A stretch of DNA of 64,000 nucleotides from RPQJ01 sp963731105 (GTDB lineage Bacteria; Pseudomonadota; Gammaproteobacteria; Steroidobacterales; Steroidobacteraceae): positions 1-64,000 of the forward strand of contig CAVSUM010000004.1 in NCBI GenBank assembly GCA_963731105.1, written 5' to 3'. Within the stretch, counting starts at the first letter, position 1. The number at the start of each line of letters is the position of its first letter. Positions 10,490 through 18,913 of this stretch are shown here, piece by piece. The translations under genes were made by a program, and so were the position numbers. The notes beneath the pieces were generated by a model. That model made no database searches, had not been told where the DNA came from, and worked only from the letters and a program-made list of their open reading frames with translations.

Positions 10490-11176
10490 ATGAGTCGGGG
10501 ACGCACCTGGCTGGTGGCGCTCGCGTCGCTGTGCGTCGGCGCAGCGCTGGCCGTGGCGGTCATGCGGATCCCGTCGTTGCGCGTGTGGAGCTCGGAACGA
10601 GGCGACATCCGCTCGGCAGCGGCCGAGGAGATCATGGTGATGCGGACGCCGGGCGGCCTGCTCGAGGTGTCGCGCATCCGGGCCACCGAGCAGTTCGACA
10701 CCCGGTTCGTGCACTCGTTGCTGGGCATCCCGATGGGCGAGACCGTGCCGCGCATCCGCGTGCCGGTGGTCTATCGCTATCACATCGAGCTGGCGCCGGA
10801 ATGGCGGGTGCTGCGCAGCCGCGACCTGTTCACCGTGGTGGCGCCGCCGGTGAAGCCGAGCCTGCCGGTGGCCGTGGACCTGTCGCGGATCGAAAAAGAA
10901 GCGTCGGGCACCTGGGTGCTGCTGCCGTTCACCGCGACCGATGACCTCGACGACCTCGAGCGCGAGATCACCGCCAAGCTGGCGAAGAAGGCGATGCTGC
11001 CGGCCTACGTGCAGATGCAACGCGAGGCGGCGCGTGAGACGGTCGGCGAGTTCGTGCGCAAGTGGCTGGTCACGCAGGCGCAGTGGCACACCGTGCCGGC
11101 ACCGCGCATCCGCGTGTTGTTCGCCGACGAGCCGGTCGGCTCGATCGACGCCGTGGTGCCGCTGGTGGGGTCGTAG
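10490..11176 (+). CDS. Membrane-anchored protein of unknown function, third gene after folE and BLUF
   Basis: About 228 residues. One N-terminal membrane anchor or uncleaved signal (WLVALASLCVGAALAVAVM), then a soluble domain with predicted beta-rich and helical parts (VPVVYRYHIELAPEWRVL, PSLPVAVDLSRIEKEASG, LDDLEREITAKLAKKA). The layout loosely resembles DUF4230 proteins, but this is not certain. No catalytic motif is evident. It starts 6 bp after the BLUF stop and ends at a strong hairpin (11175-11200), so it is probably the last gene of the folE-BLUF transcript. Confidence 0.7.
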   Translation: MSRGRTWLVALASLCVGAALAVAVMRIPSLRVWSSERGDIRSAAAEEIMVMRTPGGLLEVSRIRATEQFDTRFVHSLLGIPMGETVPRIRVPVVYRYHIELAPEWRVLRSRDLFTVVAPPVKPSLPVAVDLSRIEKEASGTWVLLPFTATDDLDDLEREITAKLAKKAMLPAYVQMQREAARETVGEFVRKWLVTQAQWHTVPAPRIRVLFADEPVGSIDAVVPLVGS

Positions 11177-11200
11177 CCGGCGCGACAATGCGCGCCGGCT
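11175..11200 (+). terminator. GC-rich hairpin at the end of the folE-BLUF run
   Basis: Perfect 10-bp inverted repeat AGCCGGCGCG / CGCGCCGGCT with a 6-nt loop (ACAATG), beginning within the stop codon of the preceding gene. There is no T-tract afterwards, so it may act as a Rho-assisted or 3'-protecting hairpin rather than a classic intrinsic terminator. The roughly 250 bp that follow, up to the GST start, hold no gene that I can support. Confidence 0.55.
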
Positions 11201-11449
11201 CCGGGTGGGCGGACCTCCGACAGGAGGAGGATCCAACTGGGCTCCGCCCATCTGCCCGGTGTCGTCGGCCAGCAGTGGGCTCGACACACGGGACGCAAAT
11301 TCCTTGTACGCCGACGCTACTCGCGGCGGCAGCTCCTGATCTACCTATGGCGATCGTGGAATGTGGAAATTGCGACGCAGTCGCGGTCCGCGGCTGCAGG
11401 ACTGCTACCCTGCGCCGACCCGACTGACCGGACCCGAGGTCCTGCCGCC

Positions 11450-12139
11450 ATGCTGACCGTCCACCACCTCGAAACCTCGCGTTCCCAGCGCATCCTCTGG
11501 TTGCTCGAGGAGCTGGGCGTGCCCTACGAGCTCAAGGTCTACCGTCGCGATCCGGCGACCCGGCTGGCGCCGGCGGAGCTCAAGGCCATCCATCCGCTCG
11601 GCAAGTCGCCGGTGATCACCGACGACGGCGAAGTGATCGCCGAGTCCGGCGCGATCATCGAGTACCTGGTCGAGAAATACGGCGGCCGGGGACAGGGCGA
11701 GCTGGCGCACCTGCAGCCTGCCACTGGCACTCCTGCGTACCGCCAGTGCCGCTACTGGATGCACTATGCCGAAGGCTCGCTGATGAACTGGCTGGTGATG
11801 AAGCTGGTGTTCGTCAGCATCCCGAAGCGGCCGATGCCGTTCTTCGCCAAGCCGATCGCACGCGCCATCTGCGGCAAGGTGCAGGCGCAGCTCATCGATC
11901 CGAACCTGCAGTCGGCGCTGGCGTTCATCGAGGGTCACCTGTCGCGCCATCGCTGGTTCTGCGGCGACGACCTGACGATGGCGGATTTCCAGATGAGCTT
12001 TGCGGTCGAGGCACTGCTGTCGCGCGCCGCCGATGCCGGTCGCTATCCGAAGCTGCACGAGTACCACGCGCGCATGCGGGCGCGGCCGGCCTACCAGCGG
12101 GCCGAAGCGAAGGGCGGCCCGACCGTCATGGCGGCGTAA
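11450..12139 (+). CDS. Glutathione S-transferase family protein
   Basis: About 229 residues with the two-domain GST layout. The N-terminal thioredoxin-like domain starts MLTVHHLETSRSQRILWLLE, with the Ser-Arg near the catalytic position and the glutathione-binding GKSPVITDDG and ESGAIIEYLVEKYG motifs. The all-helical C-terminal domain ends with WFCGDDLTMADFQM, the conserved N-capping and hydrophobic-staple region. Start 11450 was chosen because it begins directly with the first beta strand; the frame is open further upstream. The specific substrate cannot be told. Confidence 0.88.
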   Translation: MLTVHHLETSRSQRILWLLEELGVPYELKVYRRDPATRLAPAELKAIHPLGKSPVITDDGEVIAESGAIIEYLVEKYGGRGQGELAHLQPATGTPAYRQCRYWMHYAEGSLMNWLVMKLVFVSIPKRPMPFFAKPIARAICGKVQAQLIDPNLQSALAFIEGHLSRHRWFCGDDLTMADFQMSFAVEALLSRAADAGRYPKLHEYHARMRARPAYQRAEAKGGPTVMAA

Positions 12140-12153
12140 GAGGCATCCAGCAC

Positions 12154-13166
12154 GTGCGCGCGGGTCTGGCGGCCCTGGTGCTGGGACTGCACCTTTCGGT
12201 GGCAGGTGCGCAGTCACCCGACGCGGGCGTGGCGCCGTCGCCGGAGGACGCCGTGCCGCTCGAGGAAGTGCTGGTCACCGGCCAGCAGCCCGGCCCCGGC
12301 CTGTGGAAGGTGACGCGCCCGGCGGCAGGCAACGACCACGTGTTGTGGATCCTGGGCTCGTACGGCCCGTTGCCGAAGAAGATGCAGTGGCGGTCGACCG
12401 AGCTCGAGGCCGTGCTGCGCGAGTCGCAGGAGGTCATCGGCCCCCGACGATGAAGGCCGAGGTGGGCGCCCTCGGTGGCGTGACGCTGATCCCGTCGCTG
12501 CTCGGGCTGCGCAAGAATCCGGACGGCAAGCGACTGCAGGAGATCCTGCCGCCGGATCTCTACGCGCGCTGGGTGCCGCTCAAGGAGCGCTACGTCGGCA
12601 AGGACGACGACATCAACGGCTGGCGACCGATCTTCGCGGCCGCGGCGCTGTACGAAGTGGCGCTGCGCAAACGGGGCTTCGAGACGAACGGCGCCATCTG
12701 GCCGACCGTCGAGAAGCTGGCGCGCAAGTCGAAGCTCGAGGTGACCGAGCCCACGGTGTCGGTGAAGGTCGAAAAGCCGCGCGACGCGATCAAGGAATTC
12801 AAGCACGCGTCGCTCGACGACCTCGACTGCTTCGCGAAGACCATCGAGCGACTCGAGTCCGACCTCGACCTGATGCGCGTGCGTGCCAACGCCTGGGCGG
12901 TCGGCGACGTGGCGCAGCTGCGCCAGCTGGCACCTGTCGACAACGCCAGCGCCTGCATCGCCGTGGTGATGAACGCGCAGGTGATGCAGGATCGTGGCTA
13001 CACCGACTGGCCCGCCCGTCGCGCGGAAGCCTGGCTCGCCGCGGTGGAGCAGGCGCTGGCCCGCAACGTGTCGTCGGTGGCCGTGCTCTCGGTCGACCAG
13101 ATTCTCAAGCCCGACGGTTACGTGGCCACGCTGCGCGCCCGCGGCTACGCAATCGAGGATCCCTGA
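12154..13166 (+). CDS. TraB/GumN-family protein with signal peptide (frameshifted)
   Basis: Exported protein of the TraB/GumN (PF01963) type, molecular function not established. Start is GTG 12154 with AAGAGG about 10 nt upstream, giving a signal peptide (RAGLAALVLGLHLSVAGAQ). The first frame covers VTRPAAGNDHVLWILGSYGP and ends at a premature stop after 12443; the protein continues in the next frame (GVTLIPSLLGLRKNPDG, SAVLS-type core, final DQILKPDGYVATLRARGY). The break lies at a run of five C, where one missing base would restore a protein of about 337 residues. The stop overlaps the next start (TGATG), so the two genes are probably co-translated. Confidence 0.78.
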
Positions 13167-14020
13167 TGGACTTCGACCCGCACGCGCTGCCGCTGACCGG
13201 CGCGGTGCAGCGTATCGGCGCGGCGGTGTGGCGCATCGTCGCGCCGAACCCGAGTCCGTTGACCGGCCCGGGCACCAACACCTACGTGGTCGGCGTGGAC
13301 CGCCCGGTCGTGATCGACCCGGGCGTCGACGATCCGGCGCACCTCGAACGCGTGCTCGAGGTGGCGGGCGGCAGGATCGAGCGCATCGTCTGCACCCATT
13401 CGCATCCTGACCATTCCCCCGGAGCGGCCTGGCTGCGCGAGCGCAGCGGCGCCCCGGTACTCGGGCTGCCGGCTCCGGACGACGGCCACCAGGATGTGAG
13501 CTATGCGCCGGATGCGCCGCTGGCCGATGGCGAGCGCATCGGGACCGGCGATGACGTGCTGCGGGCGATCCACACGCCGGGCCACGCGTCGAACCACGTC
13601 TGCCTGCTGCTCGAGGGCGAGCAACTGCTGTTCACCGGCGACCACCTGATGAGCGGCTCGACGGTGATCATCATCCCGCCCGACGGCTCGATGCGGCTCT
13701 ATCTCGGAGTCGCTGCGGCGGCTGCGCGAGCACACCGCTGACGGCGCTGGCGCCGGGGCACGGCGCACGCATACCGGCGGCCGTGAGCGGAGATCGATCG
13801 GGTGATCAGCCATCGCCTGGCGCGCGAGGACAAGCTGGCGCGCGCGCTCGACAGGCGCCGCACGGCAACCCTCGACGACGTGCTGCCCGAGGTCTACGAC
13901 GACGTGCCGAAATTCATGCACGTCTACGCGCGCTATTCGCTGCTGGCCCACGCGCAGAAGCTGGTCGAGGAGGGGCGCGCGCTGCTCGATGGCGAACTCT
14001 ATCGCTGGCGCGGTGACTGA
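13166..14020 (+). CDS. MBL-fold metallo-hydrolase, LACTB2/glyoxalase-II-like (multiple indels)
   Basis: Zinc-dependent hydrolase of the beta-lactamase-like fold. Seen in order: NPSPLTGPGTNTYVVGVD, VIDPGVDDPAHLERVL, the metal motif THSHPDHSPGA, HTPGHASNHVCLLLEG and GDHLMSGSTVII. The reading frame breaks near 13705 and again near 13740 and 13785; in the restored frames one can read LAPGHGARIPAA and then a winged-helix-like tail, EIDRVISHRLAREDKLARAL, ending at 14020. Such a C-terminal helix-turn-helix is usual for LACTB2-type members. Three indels within about 90 bp could be consensus error or genuine decay. The substrate is unknown. Confidence 0.8.
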
Positions 14021-14055
14021 GCGGCCCGGTCGCGCCTCGGCCGGCGGCGTTCGCG

Positions 14056-14928
14056 CTAGAGGCCGCGCAATCGCTGCTTGAGATTCGATGCCGGAGCGGT
14101 TGCGTCGGAGAGATCGCCGCTCAACGGCGTCACGGTGACGTAGCCCTGCTGCAGCCAGTGGTTGTCGGTGTCGTTGCCGTCCGCCGCAGCGACGCTCGTG
14201 GTCTGCGCGCGGTACTCGCCGTCGGCCGTTGCGGCGAAGGTCACGCGCAGGTCGGTGATCGAGCCCTGGCGAGCCAGCCGGGTGCCGCGAAGTTGCGGCA
14301 CCGGCACGGCGGGGTAGTTGACGTTGAGCACGGTACGGGGGTGCGCCACCTTGCCGCCGTCACAGAACCAGCCGCGCGTGGCGGCCACGACCCGTGCCAG
14401 GTGCGCGCCGACGTCCTCGTACTGCGCGCGATTGGCGGGCGAGTCCACCGGCTGGTCGCCGTGGAGGCGTTCCGCATTGACCGCGAGGCCCGGCACCGGC
14501 GGGTCGAGCAGCAATGTGCCGGCAAGCGCGGCACCAACGGTGCCGGACAGCATCAGCAGCGAGCCGGCATTCGGGCCGTGGTTGATGCCGGAGATGACCA
14601 GGTCCGGGCGCCGGCCGGCGGGATAGAGCGCCGTCGCAGCCAGCACGACCGTGGTCGCGGGCGAGCCGCCGATCGCGAACACGGCAGCGTCCTGCGGATC
14701 GCGCAGCACGCGGACGTTGCCCCAGGTGAAGCTCATGCCGCTGCCGCTGGCGTTGCGGTCCGGCGCCGCGAGCGTCACGCGGTGTCCCGCCGCCTGCAAC
14801 TGCGCGCGGAGAGCGCGGACGCCGACTGCGTCGACGCCGTCGTCGTTGGTCAGCAGGATATCGAGGGGGCCGGAGCCGCAGAGCGCGGCCAGGCCGGCGA
14901 GCGTCGCGAGGCTGCCCGCAGCGGGCAT
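14056..14928 (-). CDS. surE: SurE-like 5'/3'-nucleotidase with N-terminal extension
   Basis: Metal-dependent nucleotidase or acid phosphatase. The core motif LDILLTNDDGVDAVGV normally opens SurE, but here it is preceded by about 22 residues (MPAAGSLATLAGLAALCGSG) that look like a short signal peptide, so an exported phosphatase is inferred. NASGSGMSFTWG and VISGINHGPNAGSLLMLSGT match the rest of the active site. About 290 residues. It begins 4 bp after the stop of the PhzF gene on the same strand, so the two probably share a transcript. The usual surE-pcm neighbourhood is absent, which favours a specialised paralogue. Confidence 0.86.
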   Translation of the reverse strand: MPAAGSLATLAGLAALCGSGPLDILLTNDDGVDAVGVRALRAQLQAAGHRVTLAAPDRNASGSGMSFTWGNVRVLRDPQDAAVFAIGGSPATTVVLAATALYPAGRRPDLVISGINHGPNAGSLLMLSGTVGAALAGTLLLDPPVPGLAVNAERLHGDQPVDSPANRAQYEDVGAHLARVVAATRGWFCDGGKVAHPRTVLNVNYPAVPVPQLRGTRLARQGSITDLRVTFAATADGEYRAQTTSVAAADGNDTDNHWLQQGYVTVTPLSGDLSDATAPASNLKQRLRGL

Positions 14929-14932
14929 CGCC

Positions 14933-15841
14933 TCAGAACTCGAGTTCGGCCTGGTAGACGATGACGGCGTCGCCCGCGACCTGCACTGCAGTCGCGCGCT
15001 TGCCCGAGGCCGTCACCAGCACCTCGACCTGACCCGGCCGCTGCACGAAGCGGCCCTGGTGGCCGACCAGCCGTGCCGGCTTGCCGTTGGCAGCCAGCAG
15101 GCCGTGGTGTACGAGGTACACGCCGAGCATGCCGTGCGCGTTGCCGCTCACCGGATCCTCGGGAACGCCGATCACCGGGCAGAACATGCGCGACTCGGTG
15201 GCGAACGGGTCGCTGTCCGGCATCGGCGCAAAGACGAAGAAGCCGTCCGCGCCGACATGCGGCGTGAGGTGCATCAGCGCCTCCATGTTGGGCTGCAGCG
15301 ACTCCAGCGCCTCGGGCGAGCGCAGGCCGATCAGCAGGCGCGAATTCCACTTGCTCATCACCTGCATCGGGCACGACGGGTGCAGGCTCGCCGAACTGAT
15401 GCCGAGCGCGTCGAGCACCGGCGCGCGGCGCTCGTCGGGCACCAGCGGGCCGAACGTGGCGGGGCTCTGGTGCAGCGTGACGTGCAGGTTGGGCGCCTTG
15501 CCCTTCACCTCGACCTCGATGATCGCGTTGCCCGACTTCTGCCGTACCTTGCCCTTCGGCACGCCGTTGGCGATCGCACGCACGTAATGCGCCGCGAGCG
15601 CCGCGTGGCCGATGAACGTCACCTCGCGCCGGGGCGAGAAGAAGCGGATCTCCAGGTCGTGGTCGGGTGCCTCCGCGGCCAGCACGAAGGCGACCTCGGT
15701 GCCGTGCAGCTCGCGGGCGAGCCGGCGCATCTCCTCGTCGCTCAGTTGCTCCGCGTCGAGGACCACCGCGGCGGGGTTGCCGCAGAAGCGCTCGCGGGTG
15801 AACGTGTCGACGAGGAACAGGCGGCACTTGCGCTGGGCCAT
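14933..15841 (-). CDS. PhzF-family isomerase/epimerase
   Basis: About 302 residues, two repeated diaminopimelate-epimerase-like halves. The N-terminal FLVDTFTRERFCGNPAAVVL and GTEVAFVL (conserved Glu at the catalytic position of PhzF) are followed by EIRFFSPRREVTFIGHAALA and, in the second half, FCPVIGVPEDPVSGNAHGML. Start 15841 (MAQRKCRLFL) was chosen because it fits the family N-terminus. No phenazine genes are near, so a phenazine role is not indicated; most members act on unknown small molecules. It precedes surE with a 4 bp gap and is divergent from the TPP riboswitch locus. Confidence 0.88.
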   Translation of the reverse strand: MAQRKCRLFLVDTFTRERFCGNPAAVVLDAEQLSDEEMRRLARELHGTEVAFVLAAEAPDHDLEIRFFSPRREVTFIGHAALAAHYVRAIANGVPKGKVRQKSGNAIIEVEVKGKAPNLHVTLHQSPATFGPLVPDERRAPVLDALGISSASLHPSCPMQVMSKWNSRLLIGLRSPEALESLQPNMEALMHLTPHVGADGFFVFAPMPDSDPFATESRMFCPVIGVPEDPVSGNAHGMLGVYLVHHGLLAANGKPARLVGHQGRFVQRPGQVEVLVTASGKRATAVQVAGDAVIVYQAELEF

Positions 15842-15942
15842 TCGAGCTGGATCCGGACCGTAGGGACGCGCATTAGTCCCGACCGCGCCGCCGCCGTCAA
15901 CCGCGCGCGTACCCCGGGGCGGGGCCGGCCGGTATACTGCGA

Positions 15943-16057
15943 GGCACCTTGGGGTGGCCTGACTGGGCCTGAGATGCTGGCTGCGGCACCTGCCGCTCAC
16001 CCGCGAACCCGTTGAACCTGATCCGGTTAGCACCGGCGTAGGGAGCAGGTCCGTGCC
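15943..16057 (+). promoter_or_regulatory. TPP riboswitch (THI element)
   Basis: Thiamine-pyrophosphate-sensing leader RNA. Canonical elements in order: GGGGTG (15951), CTGAGATG (15969), an extended P3 arm, ACCCG, then GAACCTGATCCGGTTAGC (16014) and ACCGGCGTAGGGA (to 16044). AGGGAG inside the conserved 3' block is also the Shine-Dalgarno sequence for GTG 16053, 7 nt downstream. GGCAC (15943-15947) can pair with GTGCC (16053-16057), which contains that start codon. The simplest reading is that ligand-stabilised P1 hides both the ribosome site and the start. A T-rich run at 16069-16078 leaves transcription termination open as an alternative. Confidence 0.93.
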
Positions 16058-18191
16058 TAAGCGCAGTCTATTTTTTTCTTATTTATCAATATATTACGCT
16101 CGAATTCTCGGGCGATTCTACGGTGCGGGTGCGTTCCTGCTCGCGACCCTGCCGGCCTGGCCGGCCGCTGGCCCGCCCGACGCCCCGCTGGAAGAAATCG
16201 TAGTCACTGCCTCGCTGCGTCCGGAGGCCCTTGGCGAGTTCCCCGTCAGCACCACCGTGCTCGATGCGGCCGTGCTGCAGGCCGCCGGCTTCCAGCACCT
16301 GCAGGATGCGCTCGGCCTGGTGCCGAACCTGAACTGGTCGGGCGGCACGTCACGGCCGCGCTTTTACCTGCTGCGCGGGGTGGGTGAGCTGGAGCAGTAC
16401 CAGGGGGCGCCGAATCCGTCGGTCGGCTTCCTGATCGACGACATCGACTTCAGCGGGGTCGGCATGCCCGCCAGCACCTTCGACGTCCAGCAGGTCGAAG
16501 TGCTGCGCGGACCGCAGGGCACGCGCTACGGCGCCAACGCGCTGGCCGGGCTGATCAACATCCGCACCCATGACCCCCGGCCCGAGCCGGAGCTCGACAC
16601 CGAGTTGACGGTGGGTGACGACGGCACGTTCGGCGTCGGCCTGGTCGCCGGCGGACCCCTGGGCGACGCGGCGACGGAACGCGGGGCCTGGCGGTTCGCG
16701 GCCGAGCAGGCACAGAGCGACGGGTTCCGCCAGAACGTCTACCTCGGGCGCGACGACACCAACGGCCGCGACGAGCTCACGCTGCGCGGCAAGCTCGCAC
16801 TGCAGCCGGCGCCCGGCTGGCAGCTCATGCTCAGCGTGCTGTACGCCGACCTCGACAATGGCTTCGACGCTTTCTCGCCCGACAACTCGTTCGACACGCT
16901 GTCGGACCGCCCGGGCCGCGACTCGCAGGCTTCGGCGGGCACCGCGCTCAAGATCGTCGGTGACCTCGGCGCCACCACGCTGCGTGCCACCACCGCCTAC
17001 GCCGACTCCGACATCGTCTACAGCTTCGACGGTGACTGGGGCAACGATGCGTACTGGGGCGAGTTCGCGCCGTACGACTACTTTTCGCGCTACGACCGTG
17101 AGCGCCGCACGCTGAGCCAGGACCTGCGCTGGTTGAGCAAGGCGACGGCGCGCGTCGATGGATTCGGCTGGCTGGCCGGCGTGTATGCGCTGCGCCTCAC
17201 CGAGGACAACCGCCAGCGCGACGAGTTTGCCGGCGAGTTGCTGCGGCCCGAGCTCCAGGCGAACTACGAGGCCGTGAGCGCCGCGGCGTACGGCGAGGCG
17301 GAATGGCTGGTCGGCCGCGACGTGGTGCTGTCGAGCGGCCTGCGCGTCGAGACGCGCTCGGCCGACTACGACGACAGTGACGGCGCGACCTTTGCGCCGC
17401 AGGACACGATGCTCGGCGGCCACCTGTCGCTCACGGGGGAGTGGCACCCGCGCGGCACCTGGTACGTCACCGCCAGTCGCGGCTACAAGGCCGGCGGCTT
17501 CAACATCGGCGCCTTCGTGCCCGACGACCGTCGCGAGTTCGAGCCCGAGTACCTGTGGAACCTCGAGACCGGCCTGCGCCACGCCAGCGCCGACGGCACC
17601 CTCAGCGGCGAGCTGGCAGTGTTCTACATGTGGCGCGAGTCGCAGCAGGTGGCGACCTCGTTCCAGCTCGATCCGGGCGATCCGCTGTCCTACGTGTTCT
17701 TCACCGACAACGCCGCACGTGGCCGCAACTTTGGGCTGGAGGCGTCCGTGGCGTGGCGCCCGCACGAGGCGGTCACGCTCGGCGCGACGCTCGGCCTGCT
17801 GCACTCCGAGTACCTCGATTACCGCTACGGCGACCGCGACCTCGACGGTCGCGAGCAGGCGCACGCTCCCGGCTACCAGTACTCGCTGTCGGCGGAGTGG
17901 AATGCCGGCCGCGGCTGGATGGCGCGGGCGGACGTGACGGGCAGCGACGATTTCTATTTCGACGCGAGCCACGACCAGAAGTCGCAGCCGTACGCGCTGG
18001 TGAACCTGAAAGCCGGCTACGCGGCGGATCGCTGGGCCGTGTATGCGTGGGCACGCAATGCGTTCGACGAGCGATTCGCGGTGCGCGGCTTCTACTTCGG
18101 CCTGGAGCCGCCCGACTTCGCGAACCAGCTGTACGTGCAGCAGGGCGATCCGCGGCGGATCGGCGTGACGGTCACGTGGTCGCTGCGGTGA
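16053..18191 (+). CDS. TonB-dependent outer-membrane receptor, probable thiamine uptake
   Basis: About 712 residues. The N-terminus holds a signal peptide (GAFLLATLPAWPAAG), then a TonB-box-like EEIVVTASLRPE and a plug domain (VEVLRGPQGTRYGANALAGL). The rest is a beta-barrel with typical aromatic-rich strands, ending in VTVTWSLR. The GTG start is set by the riboswitch Shine-Dalgarno; no in-frame ATG exists nearby. The codons at about 16066-16105 are strikingly AT-rich for this window. The TPP riboswitch in front and thiamine genes behind point to thiamine or a precursor as substrate; receptors of this type under THI elements are known. Confidence 0.92.
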   Translation: MPKRSLFFSYLSIYYARILGRFYGAGAFLLATLPAWPAAGPPDAPLEEIVVTASLRPEALGEFPVSTTVLDAAVLQAAGFQHLQDALGLVPNLNWSGGTSRPRFYLLRGVGELEQYQGAPNPSVGFLIDDIDFSGVGMPASTFDVQQVEVLRGPQGTRYGANALAGLINIRTHDPRPEPELDTELTVGDDGTFGVGLVAGGPLGDAATERGAWRFAAEQAQSDGFRQNVYLGRDDTNGRDELTLRGKLALQPAPGWQLMLSVLYADLDNGFDAFSPDNSFDTLSDRPGRDSQASAGTALKIVGDLGATTLRATTAYADSDIVYSFDGDWGNDAYWGEFAPYDYFSRYDRERRTLSQDLRWLSKATARVDGFGWLAGVYALRLTEDNRQRDEFAGELLRPELQANYEAVSAAAYGEAEWLVGRDVVLSSGLRVETRSADYDDSDGATFAPQDTMLGGHLSLTGEWHPRGTWYVTASRGYKAGGFNIGAFVPDDRREFEPEYLWNLETGLRHASADGTLSGELAVFYMWRESQQVATSFQLDPGDPLSYVFFTDNAARGRNFGLEASVAWRPHEAVTLGATLGLLHSEYLDYRYGDRDLDGREQAHAPGYQYSLSAEWNAGRGWMARADVTGSDDFYFDASHDQKSQPYALVNLKAGYAADRWAVYAWARNAFDERFAVRGFYFGLEPPDFANQLYVQQGDPRRIGVTVTWSLR

Positions 18192-18220
18192 GTGGCGTGT
18201 TGCCGTCGGTCAGCGCATTT

Positions 18221-18335
18221 GCGTGCGGCTGCCGGGATCTTGCCGGCCGGGACGCCGTGAATCCGTCCCTGGAGGCTCGCGCGCGACGTCCGTGTCGCGC
18301 GACGCCCGGCCGACAAGATCCCGACACCCGCACGC
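18221..18335 (+). repeat. Private-stem repeat E1 (plus orientation)
   Basis: Left arm 18221-18251 and right arm 18305-18335 are inverted copies with 28 of 31 matching. The core 18252-18304 (53 nt) begins ACGCCGTGAATCC and contains the inner hairpin CGCGCGAC / GTCGCGCG. It starts 30 bp after the TonB receptor stop. Only the innermost CCGGG part of the arms resembles other copies. Confidence 0.88.
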
Positions 18336-18452
18336 CGAGAACTGCTGAACCCGACTGCAGCGTGCGCCGTGCGAACCTTGCGTTGACCTCAGCAGCGTCT
18401 GTTGGCCTGCACGACCTCTGACGCACACGAGAATCGACCACCGTCGGTCGGT

Positions 18453-18581
18453 GGCCGGGGCGCGGGAGGTGGGAGATTCCGTGGGCCGGGCGTCGCGCCG
18501 CATGGACGCGGCGCGCGAGCCTCCAGGGACGGATTTACGGCGTCCCGGCCCACGGAATCTCCCACCTCCCGCGACCCGGCC
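18453..18581 (-). repeat. Private-stem repeat E2 (minus orientation)
   Basis: Arms 18453-18490 and 18544-18581 match at 37 of 38 positions. The 53-nt core 18491-18543 is the reverse complement of the E1 core with a few substitutions, so E1 and E2 form an opposed pair. The arm sequence (GGGAGGTGGGAGATTCCGTG) is not shared with E1. The 461 bp between receptor and thiamine-binding gene otherwise hold nothing recognised. Confidence 0.88.
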
Positions 18582-18652
18582 TGCCACATCGCGCCGGGGA
18601 ACGATCCTGGCGCGCGAGCTGATATCAACAGCAACAGACCGGAGCCACGAAC

Positions 18653-18913
18653 ATGCGCATCGCAATAGACATCAGCCTGTATCCGCTCGACGCCGACTTC
18701 GTCCCGCCGATCAAGGACTTCATCGAGCGACTGAATCGCCACGCCGGACTGAGCGTGGCGACCAATGCCATGAGCACGCAGGTGGCGGGTGAGCACGACG
18801 CCGTGTTCGCCGCGCTGGCCGCCGAAACGAAAACCACGTTCGCAGGCTCGGGACGGGCCGTGTTCGTGATGAAAGTGCTCGGCGGCCCGCCGTCGCCGGC
18901 AGAGAAAGGATGA
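18653..18913 (+). CDS. Thiamine-binding protein, YkoF/MTH1187-like
   Basis: Small protein of 86 residues with the ferredoxin-like thiamine-binding fold (Thiamine_BP, PF01910). It shows IAIDISLYPLDADFVPPIKD, the characteristic NAMSTQVAGEHD and a final VFVMKVLGG. Proteins of this family bind thiamine or its HMP moiety in the cytoplasm. GGAG lies 8 nt before the ATG. The stop overlaps the start of the PnuT-type gene (ATGA), so synthesis is coupled to the transporter. It may hand substrate from the permease to the kinase; that is inference from gene order. Confidence 0.85.
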   Translation: MRIAIDISLYPLDADFVPPIKDFIERLNRHAGLSVATNAMSTQVAGEHDAVFAALAAETKTTFAGSGRAVFVMKVLGGPPSPAEKG

